From Clostridiales bacterium (GTDB lineage: Bacteria > Bacillota > Clostridia > Oscillospirales > Oscillospiraceae), in NCBI GenBank assembly GCA_014799565.1, contig JAAVHT010000021.1:88861-152860 (forward strand): a stretch of DNA of 64,000 nt, in the 5' to 3' direction. Below are positions 48,029 through 56,340 of the stretch, piece by piece; position 1 is the first letter of the stretch, and each line of letters opens with the position of its first letter. The notes below the pieces were generated by a model. That model was not told where the DNA came from, searched no databases, and saw only the letters and a program-made list of their open reading frames with translations. The translations under genes were made by a program, and so were the position numbers.

Positions 48029-48805
48029 ATGAAAACCAAGCGCCGCCGTGCCGTCCCTCTGCCCCTGCTGATCGTCCTGGCCCTGCTGCTGTTTGCCGCC
48101 GGGGTAGGGACGGGCTGGAACGGGGCGTCCGCCTATTATGAGGCCGCCGACTCCGTCCTGGCAGCCGCCGCGCCACCCCCGCTCCAGGCCCCCGTTTCCC
48201 CGTCGGACAAGCCCCTCCCCACGCCCACTCCCACCCCATCCGGGGAAGACTGGGCGCTGAGGCTGGTCAACTTCGACCACCCCCTGCCGGAGGGCTTTGC
48301 CGTGCCCGATCTGACCCAGCTGCGCCGCGGCCACGCCATCGACAGCCGGGCCTATCCCGCCCTCCAGGCCATGATGGACGACGCCCGGGCCGTAGGGCTC
48401 CAGCCGCTGATCTGCTCCTCCCTGCGCACCTGGGACGATCAGGAGCGGCTCTTTGAGGCCGAGGTGCAAAACTGGCTGGCCCGGGGTTACATACGGGAGG
48501 ACGCCGAGGAACAGGCCGCCATGTGGGTGGCCCGCCCAGGCACCAGCGAGCATCAGACCGGGCTGGCGGTGGACATCGTGGATCTGTCCTACCAGGTTTT
48601 GGACGAGGGCCAGGAGAACACCCCCGTCCAGCAATGGCTCATGGCGCACTGTTGGGAGTACGGCTTCATCCTGCGCTATCCCACGGACAAGAGCGCCCTC
48701 ACCGGCGTGAGCTATGAGCCCTGGCATTACCGCTATGTGGGGGTGGATGCCGCCAAAGAAATCATGGCGGACGGGCTGTGCCTGGAGGAATATCTCTCGC
48801 GGTAA
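48029..48805 (+). CDS. VanY-type D-alanyl-D-alanine carboxypeptidase (M15B)
   Basis: 258 residues. Signal-anchor helix (about 8-28), a Pro/Thr-rich linker (KPLPTPTPTP), then an M15B zinc peptidase domain with SSLRTWDDQERLFE, the zinc ligands in GTSEHQTGLAVDIVD (SxHxxGxAxD) and the third ligand in EPWHYRYVG (ExWH). VanY/DacB-type enzymes remove the terminal D-Ala from peptidoglycan peptides, acting outside the membrane. ATG at 48029 with AAAGGAGTG upstream; an in-frame extension to 47987 lacks a site. It is 89 bases after the unknown exported gene. No vanH, vanA or vanX is present, so glycopeptide resistance is not implied. Confidence 0.92.
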   Translation: MKTKRRRAVPLPLLIVLALLLFAAGVGTGWNGASAYYEAADSVLAAAAPPPLQAPVSPSDKPLPTPTPTPSGEDWALRLVNFDHPLPEGFAVPDLTQLRRGHAIDSRAYPALQAMMDDARAVGLQPLICSSLRTWDDQERLFEAEVQNWLARGYIREDAEEQAAMWVARPGTSEHQTGLAVDIVDLSYQVLDEGQENTPVQQWLMAHCWEYGFILRYPTDKSALTGVSYEPWHYRYVGVDAAKEIMADGLCLEEYLSR

Positions 48806-48956
48806 GGGGCGGTTTATTGCGGCTCGTCCTCCCTCTCTTGTCTTTTCGGCGTGGGTCGTATTTCCAAATTGTTTGAGAATCGTTCATTGTGGCAGTTGGC
48901 TCGGTTTTGGCCTTACGCCGGGCCGTGTCCCCGGTCAACGTTTATCGAGCATACAG
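48806..48956. other. Intergenic region with no recognised feature
   Basis: Between the VanY-like stop and the terminator. I see no gene, promoter or repeat in it. Confidence 0.6.
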
Positions 48957-48958
48957 GC

Positions 48959-49013
48959 AAAGCCCGGAGGCTTGGCGGCACATGACTGCCGCTTCAAGCC
49001 TCCGGGCTCTTTT
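48959..49013. terminator. Large bidirectional terminator
   Basis: AGCCCGGAGGCTTG (48961-48974) pairs with CAAGCCTCCGGGCT (48995-49008), with an inner GCGGCA/TGCCGC stem, followed by CTTTT. It separates the convergent VanY-like and GH30 genes; its inner stem makes it unusually long. Confidence 0.88.
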
Positions 49014-49035
49014 CATCTTCAATCCATCAATTCTA

Positions 49036-50373
49036 TCAGGCCAGATGCGCCGTGCTCTGTAAGGTCGCGATGCTGTGGGGGGCCAGCTCAAAGCTGTAGC
49101 CCTCCTGCCTGTCCGGGGTGACGGACATGGGCAGTGCCCGGTCGGTCCGGTTGAGCACCACCACAACATAGCTGCCGTCGGGGTTTTCAAAGGCGGTGGC
49201 CTCCAGGTCTGTGTTCCAGCTGGACACGCCCAGCCGCACCGCCCCGGGGCGGATGAACCGGCTGAACTGGCCAATATAATAGTACTCTGTCTGGATGGCG
49301 AAATCGGAGCTGTCCTCGTTGAGCATCACCGGGGCCTCGCAGAAATTCCCCACATGGTTGGGCCCGCCCTTGGCGTCCAGCAGCAGGTTCCAGTCGATAC
49401 TGCCGGAGATGCCCGCGTTCAGGTTCCCGATGATGTCATGGGCGTACATCTCCGCCTTTTCCAGGGGCGTCATACCGTCGAACCGGCTGTACTCCACGCA
49501 GCCCTCGCTGAACCACAGCTCCTTGTCCGGCCAGCGGCTCTTTGTCAGCCGCACCGCGTCAAAGTGGTCGCCGCTGTACCAGTGGATGGCGAAGCCGCTC
49601 ACTGCCTGTTCCGCCCCCGGGACGGCCATGGTCCCCGCAGCGCGCCGGGGCAGCGAGTCCTTGTTGTGGTCCCAGGCCAGGATCTTCACGTCGCCGCAGC
49701 CGGCCTGTGCCAAAGCGGGAGCCAGATATCCCGCGGCAAACTCGCCCTCCTCCTGGGCGGAATAGATGCAGGAGTCCCAGGTCTGAACGGCGGCGGGCTC
49801 GTTCTGGACGCTCATCAGCCGCACGTCGCAGTGGTTGGCGCGGTAGTGGGCGGCATATTTCGCCATGCACCCGGCCCAGCGCGCCCGGTACTCCGGCTTC
49901 AGGCTGCCGCCATGGTTCATGTCCCCGTTGGTCTTCATGAATGCCGGGGGGCTCCAGGGGCTGAGCAGCAGGCCGATGGGCGCCCCGGCCGTCTCCTGCG
50001 CGGCCAGGATCATGGGGATAATATCCCGGTCGTCCATGGAGGTGTCAAAGCCCTCGTCCTCCGGACCCGCCTGGCAGGCGTAGTTGCCCAGGGCGAAGTC
50101 GCAGCTGCCGATATGGGCGCGGCCCAGGGTGTAGCCCAGGCCGTCCGGGCCGAAATAGCAGTCCAGCAGCGCCTGCCTCCGATCCGGCCGGAGCTGCTGC
50201 CAGCAGTAAGCCGCCGCCTGGGTAAAGGCGCCGCCAAAGCCATGGAACTGCTGCCCCCGGACGTTGGCGTAAATGGACACCTGCTTCATGCGGTTCACCG
50301 GGCCGATGTCCAGCAATGTCTCCTGCCAGCGCTCGCCGGTCTGTAAATTTGTGGTGGTCAAAGTCGCTTTCAT
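49036..50373 (-). CDS. Glycoside hydrolase family 30 enzyme
   Basis: 445 residues. TIM-barrel of GH30 with FHGFGGAFTQAAAYCW near the N-terminus, acid/base Glu in LMSVQNEPAAVQTW (about 190-203) and nucleophile Glu in LWFSEGCVEY (about 290-300), plus the C-terminal small beta-domain (FAIQTEYYYIGQFSRFIRPGAVRL) usual in GH30. Activities in the family include beta-glucosylceramidase, endo-beta-1,6-glucanase and beta-xylosidase; exact specificity is not decidable here. No signal peptide, so it is cytoplasmic and probably works on imported oligosaccharides. Last gene of the locus, ten bases after the second phosphorylase-like gene. Confidence 0.9.
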   Translation of the reverse strand: MKATLTTTNLQTGERWQETLLDIGPVNRMKQVSIYANVRGQQFHGFGGAFTQAAAYCWQQLRPDRRQALLDCYFGPDGLGYTLGRAHIGSCDFALGNYACQAGPEDEGFDTSMDDRDIIPMILAAQETAGAPIGLLLSPWSPPAFMKTNGDMNHGGSLKPEYRARWAGCMAKYAAHYRANHCDVRLMSVQNEPAAVQTWDSCIYSAQEEGEFAAGYLAPALAQAGCGDVKILAWDHNKDSLPRRAAGTMAVPGAEQAVSGFAIHWYSGDHFDAVRLTKSRWPDKELWFSEGCVEYSRFDGMTPLEKAEMYAHDIIGNLNAGISGSIDWNLLLDAKGGPNHVGNFCEAPVMLNEDSSDFAIQTEYYYIGQFSRFIRPGAVRLGVSSWNTDLEATAFENPDGSYVVVVLNRTDRALPMSVTPDRQEGYSFELAPHSIATLQSTAHLA

Positions 50374-50383
50374 TGACGCCGCC

Positions 50384-53300
50384 TCATTTCATCATGATTT
50401 GAATTTCAGAAATCTTGCCCTCCCGCACCATGCGGGCCTCCTGGCCGGGGAGATACAGACCGTCTACGGTGACGGTTTCCCCGTCGGCCTTGGTGAGGAT
50501 CCAGCGGGTGGGGACGGTCTGGCCGGGGCACAGGGCGCTCGGCCCGGTTGCGTGATAGGTCACCGGGATATGCCCCAAGAATGTGGCCTGCGCTGTGCCG
50601 TCCGCCCCCATCAGGTAGTCAGGGATGCAGGGCAGGAAGTACAGCTCCAGTCCGTCCGCGCCCATGCGGAAGGGCTCGGGGCCGAAGAACATCAGCTGCC
50701 ACATTTGCAGGAACTCCGCCGTGGAGCCGGACAGCCGCGCCACGAATCCCCGCCCCCACACCGAGGGATCCGGGTTGGCGGAGGAGGCCAGGAAGGACAC
50801 GTTCTCCAGCGGGCTGCGCCCATACTGCGCCGGATCCAGGAAGGGGACGGCGGCGGCGCGGAAATCCTGGCAGAACTGGTCGTACAGCCCGCTTTTCAGC
50901 AGCTCCAGCAGGTATTTGTACTCCATGTGGAGCCAGATAGACTCGTTTTCCAGCCAGCCCGGAGTGAAGGCCAGGGCACGCCCCGCCTCGAAGCTGACCC
51001 CGGCAAGGCTCTCGTTTACTTTGTACATCTTCAGCGCCTGGTCATACAGCCCGCTGTGCCGGATTTTTTCGCTCAGGGCCGCTTTTTCTTCCCGTGGCAC
51101 ATCCAGCTTCAGCCAGCGGGTGGGCCCCTCCAGGAATAGGGGCAGGGGATGGGGCGTCAGCCCGGTGGGCATGGGGCCGTCAGAGGTTTCCGTGATCCCG
51201 GTTGCCTCAAAGGTAAAGTAGGTGGGACAGATGCCGCCGCCCAGCTCCACCGCGCGCTGGATGCCGTCCAGCACAGCCCGCTCCATTTCCCGCAGCATAT
51301 CGGCCGCCTGGGCGCAGCGCAGCACCAGCCGTTTGCCCTCAAAGCCGTTTGTGGTCTGGACGCGGTAGGCCTCCTTGACCTGGTTCATCTTGTCCCATCG
51401 GGCAAACAGATCCTGCTCGCTTTGCAGGATGTTGAAGATGTCCTGGAACAGCCCGCCGATCTCCTGATACACCGCGATCTCTCCTTCGCGCTGTTCCAGG
51501 GCCTTGATGGTGAATCGCAGCAGCCGCGCCAGCTCACAGCTCTCCGCCATGGAAGAGCCCAGCAGGCCGGGCAGGCCGTTGAGCGCGTCGTACCAGCCGG
51601 GCTTGCCGCCCTCCATCTCCACGCCCATCCCGGCGGCGTCCAGGGTGGCGGTCTTGACGGCGCACAGCAGCAGCAGCTTTTCCATCAGTGTGCTGCGGGC
51701 CGCCTCTCCGTCGGCAGTGCAGACCCATTTGCGCGTCACCCCGGCCTTGGCCTCCTCGTCCAGGGCGTGGTACTGCCGCAGGCCGCCCTCGGTCATGTGG
51801 TAGCGCTTCGCCCGGGGATTGACCAGCGCACTGCCTTCATACCAGCGATACCGGCACTCTTCGAACAGCAGCTCCTCCTGCCGTTCCGGGTAGACGGACA
51901 GGCAGCTCTCGATCAGATCCAGGTTATACGTCCAGTGGTCGCACCAGTAGCCCTCCTTGAAGTCGGCGTTGGGCTCGCTGTCGGCGGCGCAGACGATGGC
52001 GGCGGTGAGGTGCTGGGCGTCCAGCCCCCAGTCCTCCAGCGCCATGGCCAGGGCTCCAGGGGTAAAGGTCTGGGACAGCAGCCGCAGCCCGTCCTCCTGC
52101 CGATCCGGGGGCAGCAGATCCAGCACCCCCTTCAAATTGGCCTGGGGGACGGTGTATGTACTGGCCTGAATCACCAACGGGTTATAGCCGTCCGTCTGGA
52201 TCAGGTCAAAGAAGGTGTGGACGCTCTCCTCCCCTGCCTCCGGGGTGAATAGCACGTCGGATCGGCGGTTCTGGTTCACATCCCGGAAATTGCCGTTGCC
52301 CTGGGCGTAATACTCCCCACCCAGGGAGAAGTAGTTGTATTCCCGCTCCGGGTCGCCGTGCTTGCGGGAGTAGAGGTAGAAGGGTGCCTTTTTCTCCCCG
52401 TCCTCAAAGAATATGGGCGCGCCGCCCCGCAGGACGTTGTCCAGATAGGTCTGCTTGCAGTAGGCGTCGAACACCGGGTCGGCCGTATGGGTCTCGATGG
52501 GGGCGCACAGCTCATCCACCAGCCGCGCGGCCTCCTGCCGCTTGGCCTCAAACCACTCGCCGCCGTTCACCCGCTCCGCCAGCGCGGCCACCCGGCCCTT
52601 GTCCTCTGCCTGACCGTAAAGGGAGAAGATCCGCACCGCCTCGCCGGGGGCGAGGGCGGCCCGCTTGGGCAGGAAGCAGCAGGGGAAGCGGTTCTCCGTC
52701 ACCTGGGGCGTTTTGCACAGCGCGTCCAGCGGCGTACCCGCAAAGCCCTCCGCCTGTGCCAGGGAGGTGTCCGCGCCAAACACCAGCTCCGGCTGGACAA
52801 TGGGGCGCAGGATTTCCCCAGTCTCGTCCCAGGCCAGACAGAAGTTGCAGCCCTCCACCGCCGTCACCTGGGCGGTGTCCGCCATGGAAGCCCGGGTGCG
52901 GAAGCAGGCGCGGCCTGTGTCCGCGTCCTCCACCCGCATCCATGCCTGGGCTAGGTTGGCCATGTTCTTCAGCGCGTCCTGCTCCACCCCGTAGGGCACC
53001 AGCTCCGGCATACCGTCCAGCAGCTCCAGGTCGATGGGCGCGGCTCCCGCGTTGCGCACCGTCAGCACCCGGGCCAGCGCCGCCGTCCGCTCTCCGGGAA
53101 TTCCGAAATAGACCGCGCCAGCCTCCAAATCCCCGTCCCGGCAGGTGATCTCCACCTCGCTCATGCCGATATGCATGGCGCAGTTTTTCGTGAACAGCTC
53201 ACGGCAGCCGCCGTTTACCTTGCAGAAGGTGCGGAAGCCGGTACGGCTGACCTCCCGATAGGCGGTGCGGGCGGGGGAGAACTCCATGATGGCGTGGTCT

Positions 53301-53458
53301 TTGTCATTGACCCCGAAGGAACACACGCCCTGGCCCCGGTTGTTGTAATAGCACCACACCGGCACTCCCAGCGGCCCCGCGATGCCGGGGAGGAAGCTGG
53401 AAAAGGTCGGCTTGCTCTGGTAGTCCTCGATCACATAGCGGTTTTTTTCGTCAAACAT
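50384..53458 (-). CDS. Large GH94-like glycoside phosphorylase (1,024 residues)
   Basis: 1,024 residues with no signal peptide. The N-terminus YVIEDYQSKPTFSSFLPGIAGPLGVPVWCYYNNRGQGVCSFGVNDKDHAIMEF is typical of the very large cellobiose-phosphorylase-like proteins (beta-sandwich), followed by an (alpha/alpha)6 barrel. The usual GH94 DWND motif is not visible; FKEGYWCDHWTYNLDLIES (about 505-525) holds the most likely catalytic acid region. By size and opening it resembles 1,2-beta-oligoglucan phosphorylases or the related GH149/GH161 enzymes acting on beta-1,3-oligoglucan. It would split oligoglucans with phosphate to glucose-1-phosphate. It overlaps the preceding phosphorylase gene by eight bases. 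Confidence 0.75.
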   Translation of the reverse strand: MFDEKNRYVIEDYQSKPTFSSFLPGIAGPLGVPVWCYYNNRGQGVCSFGVNDKDHAIMEFSPARTAYREVSRTGFRTFCKVNGGCRELFTKNCAMHIGMSEVEITCRDGDLEAGAVYFGIPGERTAALARVLTVRNAGAAPIDLELLDGMPELVPYGVEQDALKNMANLAQAWMRVEDADTGRACFRTRASMADTAQVTAVEGCNFCLAWDETGEILRPIVQPELVFGADTSLAQAEGFAGTPLDALCKTPQVTENRFPCCFLPKRAALAPGEAVRIFSLYGQAEDKGRVAALAERVNGGEWFEAKRQEAARLVDELCAPIETHTADPVFDAYCKQTYLDNVLRGGAPIFFEDGEKKAPFYLYSRKHGDPEREYNYFSLGGEYYAQGNGNFRDVNQNRRSDVLFTPEAGEESVHTFFDLIQTDGYNPLVIQASTYTVPQANLKGVLDLLPPDRQEDGLRLLSQTFTPGALAMALEDWGLDAQHLTAAIVCAADSEPNADFKEGYWCDHWTYNLDLIESCLSVYPERQEELLFEECRYRWYEGSALVNPRAKRYHMTEGGLRQYHALDEEAKAGVTRKWVCTADGEAARSTLMEKLLLLCAVKTATLDAAGMGVEMEGGKPGWYDALNGLPGLLGSSMAESCELARLLRFTIKALEQREGEIAVYQEIGGLFQDIFNILQSEQDLFARWDKMNQVKEAYRVQTTNGFEGKRLVLRCAQAADMLREMERAVLDGIQRAVELGGGICPTYFTFEATGITETSDGPMPTGLTPHPLPLFLEGPTRWLKLDVPREEKAALSEKIRHSGLYDQALKMYKVNESLAGVSFEAGRALAFTPGWLENESIWLHMEYKYLLELLKSGLYDQFCQDFRAAAVPFLDPAQYGRSPLENVSFLASSANPDPSVWGRGFVARLSGSTAEFLQMWQLMFFGPEPFRMGADGLELYFLPCIPDYLMGADGTAQATFLGHIPVTYHATGPSALCPGQTVPTRWILTKADGETVTVDGLYLPGQEARMVREGKISEIQIMMK

Positions 53459-56105
53459 GGCAATCTCCTCCTTTGGGAATCAGGGTCACCGTGAACTCCA
53501 GCGGCCCCTCTATCCGGGGCAGCTCGGCTCTGGGAATGAGGAGGGCGGAGCCTTTCCCCTCCCAGGTTCGATCCCCGAATTGTACTGTCCCAATTGTATA
53601 TCTGCCCCAGTCCAGACACAGGGGATTTTCATACCGCACTCGAAGGGCGCGGCCCGCGGCAGTGCAGACAATCTCCGCCGTTCCTGCCTCGTCAAATTGG
53701 CTCGCCGTCAGCTTGGGCTCCAGCAGCAGATCCCCGCGGCATCCCCGCACGCCGAACGCCTGGGTCTGGAGGGTGAGCAGCAGCCAGCTCCCCGCCCCAG
53801 TGAGATAGGGGTACATCCCCCTGCCCCGGTCATCGAAATACTCCGGGATGCCGGGGAGCAGCCCGCTGCGGGCAAAATCGGCGCTCTGACGGTACAGCAG
53901 CTCCAGTACCCGCCAGCCCTCCGCCGCAAGGCCCCGGCTGTACAGGGCGTAGGCGTACATCACCGCCATGTGGCAGAACACCGCGCCGTTTTCCTTATTG
54001 CCATAGGCAAAGCCAAACATCCGGCCCATATCCAGCTTGACCTCGCCGAAGTCGGTGTTCAGGCAGTAACCGCCCCGGACGGAGTCGCAAAGATACCAGT
54101 CCGCCGCCCGGACGATCTCCCGGGTGTACCCCTCATCCGCCGCGCCGGACAGGATGGCAAATACCTGTCCGGTGAGCATCATGCGCACGCTTTTTCCCCG
54201 CAGGCCCTCCACCTGACGGCCGGAGTTGTCGTAATAGCTGTTGAACCAGTGCAGGTCGGCCCCGTCCCCTACCCGCTCGGTTTGGGCGATGTGTTCCCGA
54301 ATCCACCGGGCCATGCCCCGGAGCTTTTCCGCCAGCGGGTGGGCGGGAAGCGCGGCAGTTTCCCCGGTGCGGTCGATTCCCTGGCAGTATTGGGCCAGCG
54401 CCGCCCGCATGGCCGCGGGATCGCCGTATTGCCCTGCGGGGTAGTCCAGCAGTGCCGCCAAAGGCCCGTTGACCTCCAGCGTCTCCACGCCAACCTCCGC
54501 CAGATGATCCAGCATCCCGGCCAGCAGATCAAAGCCGTAGGCATAGGCGGCGGTAAATGCCACGCTCTCTCCCCGATCCTTCGCCATGTCCAGCCCGTCG
54601 TTCCAGTCCGCGCCCCGCAGCCGCATATGGCCGTGTTCCCCCACATCGAAAAAGGCGGTGGCCAGCTGGACGAGCAGATGCTCCAGCACGGTGCCGGAGC
54701 GGGCCGGAGCGGGCGTCTCCCGGGGCGCTCCCTCCCCGCGGTGGGGCAGATGATCAGAGAAATATCCCTGCCGCTCCAGGAGGAAGCGGTCGTCCCCCGT
54801 CTCGTCCAGATAGAGCGCCGTGGTCAGCAGGGGCCAGAAGCCGTGATCCATCCACACCCGGGGGATGTTGTTGCGGTCGGCCTTGAACTCGCCGGGCTTT
54901 GCGCCGATGATGGTGGCGTTGGTGCCGTCGGTGCGCACCCCGGCGAAGTAGCTGAGCAGATCGTCCCGCACGCCCGCCGGGCCGGTGAGCAGCAGGGCTA
55001 AGCTGTCCTGCCATAGATCCCGCCAGCCCCGGCCGCCCCGGCCATAGTCGTGGTGGGGCAGGAAACTGCACCCGAAAATGCGGCGCAGCAGGGGCTGAAC
55101 CGCCACCCAGCGCATCCAGGAGTCAAAGGTGTCGTCCCCGGTGCGGAAGGTCTGGCCCACCTGGGCCTGCCACCAGTCCTTGGTCTCTTCCCAGGCGTCG
55201 GACACGGCGTCCGGGGTGAGATAGGGAGCGGGGCTGTCGTCCACGGCCAGGACGATCTGATAGCGGCAGCGCTCCCCGGGCAGAAGCGTAATGGCCGGGA
55301 AAAACAGAGCCGCCACTATCTCGCCTCCCTGGGCCCCCTGCCCCGCATGCAACCACCTCTCGGGCTGGGGACGCGCCACGGCCTCCGGCCAGTCATAGCT
55401 GCCCTGACCGACAAAATCCCGCACCAGGGGCACAAAGCCCGCCGGGGGCGCGCCGGTCTCGTCTCCGCCCCACACCCGGTAGACAGTCTGTCCGGGCTGA
55501 TGTCCCCGCTCGTCAAAGGTCATGGTGGGGGTGACATCCAGGCCATGGGGGCGCAGCTCCACCCGGTGGAGCAGGCTGGTGACGTGGCGGTGGTCACGGA
55601 TGTTGTCCGCGGAGCGGCCATAGAGGGGGATCGCCGCCGCCGGATCAAGGGTCAGCGGTTTATCTCCGCCGTTGGTCAGGGTGACCTGCATAATCTCCAC
55701 CCGGTTTTTCCCCGCCGGGACGAAGCTGAGCACATCCCCTCGCAGGCCGCTGGCGCGGTGGGTGCGGGAGACGTTCTGCCACAGCAGCCCGCCCGTCAGC
55801 ACGGCCTCCTCCTCGTCCGGCGTGAAGCGGGCCCCCTGCTGGGGGGCGCTCTGCCCGGTAACGGACCAGGGTTCACCGTCGATCCTCACCCAAAAATTTC
55901 GGCTGGCCCTGCTCTCATGGAGGGTTTCGGCGCTGGCGGGGGCGAGAAGGAAAGTATTCTGTCCCGTTTTGCAGTCGCCGGAGAGCAGCGGCGTCACGCT
56001 GGACATCATTCCGCCCTCGTTGGCCAGGGGGAAACAGGCCCCCGAATATCGCTGGGCGTGCCCCAGGGTGAAATCACCCAATTCATTCAAAAAGTTCAGT
56101 GACAT
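53451..56105 (-). CDS. GH94-like glycoside phosphorylase (884 residues)
   Basis: 884 residues, cytoplasmic. N-terminal beta-sandwich (FPLANEGGMMSSVTPLLSGDCKTGQNTFLL), linker, and an (alpha/alpha)6 barrel with GRGGRGWRDLWQDSLALL (about 350-367) and the general-acid block LRGADWNDGLDM (about 490-502, the GH94 DWND signature), and a late GYPYLTGAGSWLL-type segment (here YPYLTGAGSWLLLTLQT). GH94 enzymes reversibly phosphorolyse beta-glucosides such as cellobiose, laminaribiose or chitobiose; which applies is not visible. First gene of a three-gene set ending in GH30, with its own leader after a terminator, so it is likely the target of the AraC regulator upstream. Confidence 0.82.
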   Translation of the reverse strand: MSLNFLNELGDFTLGHAQRYSGACFPLANEGGMMSSVTPLLSGDCKTGQNTFLLAPASAETLHESRASRNFWVRIDGEPWSVTGQSAPQQGARFTPDEEEAVLTGGLLWQNVSRTHRASGLRGDVLSFVPAGKNRVEIMQVTLTNGGDKPLTLDPAAAIPLYGRSADNIRDHRHVTSLLHRVELRPHGLDVTPTMTFDERGHQPGQTVYRVWGGDETGAPPAGFVPLVRDFVGQGSYDWPEAVARPQPERWLHAGQGAQGGEIVAALFFPAITLLPGERCRYQIVLAVDDSPAPYLTPDAVSDAWEETKDWWQAQVGQTFRTGDDTFDSWMRWVAVQPLLRRIFGCSFLPHHDYGRGGRGWRDLWQDSLALLLTGPAGVRDDLLSYFAGVRTDGTNATIIGAKPGEFKADRNNIPRVWMDHGFWPLLTTALYLDETGDDRFLLERQGYFSDHLPHRGEGAPRETPAPARSGTVLEHLLVQLATAFFDVGEHGHMRLRGADWNDGLDMAKDRGESVAFTAAYAYGFDLLAGMLDHLAEVGVETLEVNGPLAALLDYPAGQYGDPAAMRAALAQYCQGIDRTGETAALPAHPLAEKLRGMARWIREHIAQTERVGDGADLHWFNSYYDNSGRQVEGLRGKSVRMMLTGQVFAILSGAADEGYTREIVRAADWYLCDSVRGGYCLNTDFGEVKLDMGRMFGFAYGNKENGAVFCHMAVMYAYALYSRGLAAEGWRVLELLYRQSADFARSGLLPGIPEYFDDRGRGMYPYLTGAGSWLLLTLQTQAFGVRGCRGDLLLEPKLTASQFDEAGTAEIVCTAAGRALRVRYENPLCLDWGRYTIGTVQFGDRTWEGKGSALLIPRAELPRIEGPLEFTVTLIPKGGDCHV

Positions 56106-56215
56106 ACCGCCGCCGCCTTTCGTCGTTTGATATCCTTATTGTACCGAAAGGCCGGGGAGAAAAAAGCGGGATGGATTTTATAGCGGTGTCATTTTTTCTC
56201 AGAGGATACACAGCT
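56106..56215 (-). promoter_or_regulatory. Leader and probable promoter region of the phosphorylase operon
   Basis: About 110 bases between the regulator operon's terminator and the first phosphorylase gene. On the - strand it contains TACAAT and TATAAA as possible -10 boxes but no good -35 (nearest is T-rich), which is usual for promoters that need an AraC-type activator. No operator could be defined with confidence. Confidence 0.4.
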
Positions 56216-56260
56216 CAAAAAACTCCCGCCTCAGACCTGCACGGGCTGAGGCGGGAGTTT
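56216..56260 (-). terminator. Terminator after the AraC-type regulator gene
   Basis: AAACTCCCGCCTCAG and CTGAGGCGGGAGTTT form a 15-bp stem with a partly paired loop, and a T-run follows on the - strand. It separates transporter/regulator genes from the enzyme genes. Confidence 0.9.
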
Positions 56261-56340
56261 GGATCGGCGGCGATAACATCCAGGCGTACCGGGGATAGGC
56301 AAGGAAGCGCGGCCTAGGTGACAAAAAATTTACGGCAGCT

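Noticed and set aside
45084-48805. Glycopeptide resistance (van) cluster
   Set aside because: Only VanR/S-like and VanY-like genes are present; the ligase, dehydrogenase and dipeptidase genes needed for resistance are absent, and VanY-like proteins are common in resistance-free Firmicutes.
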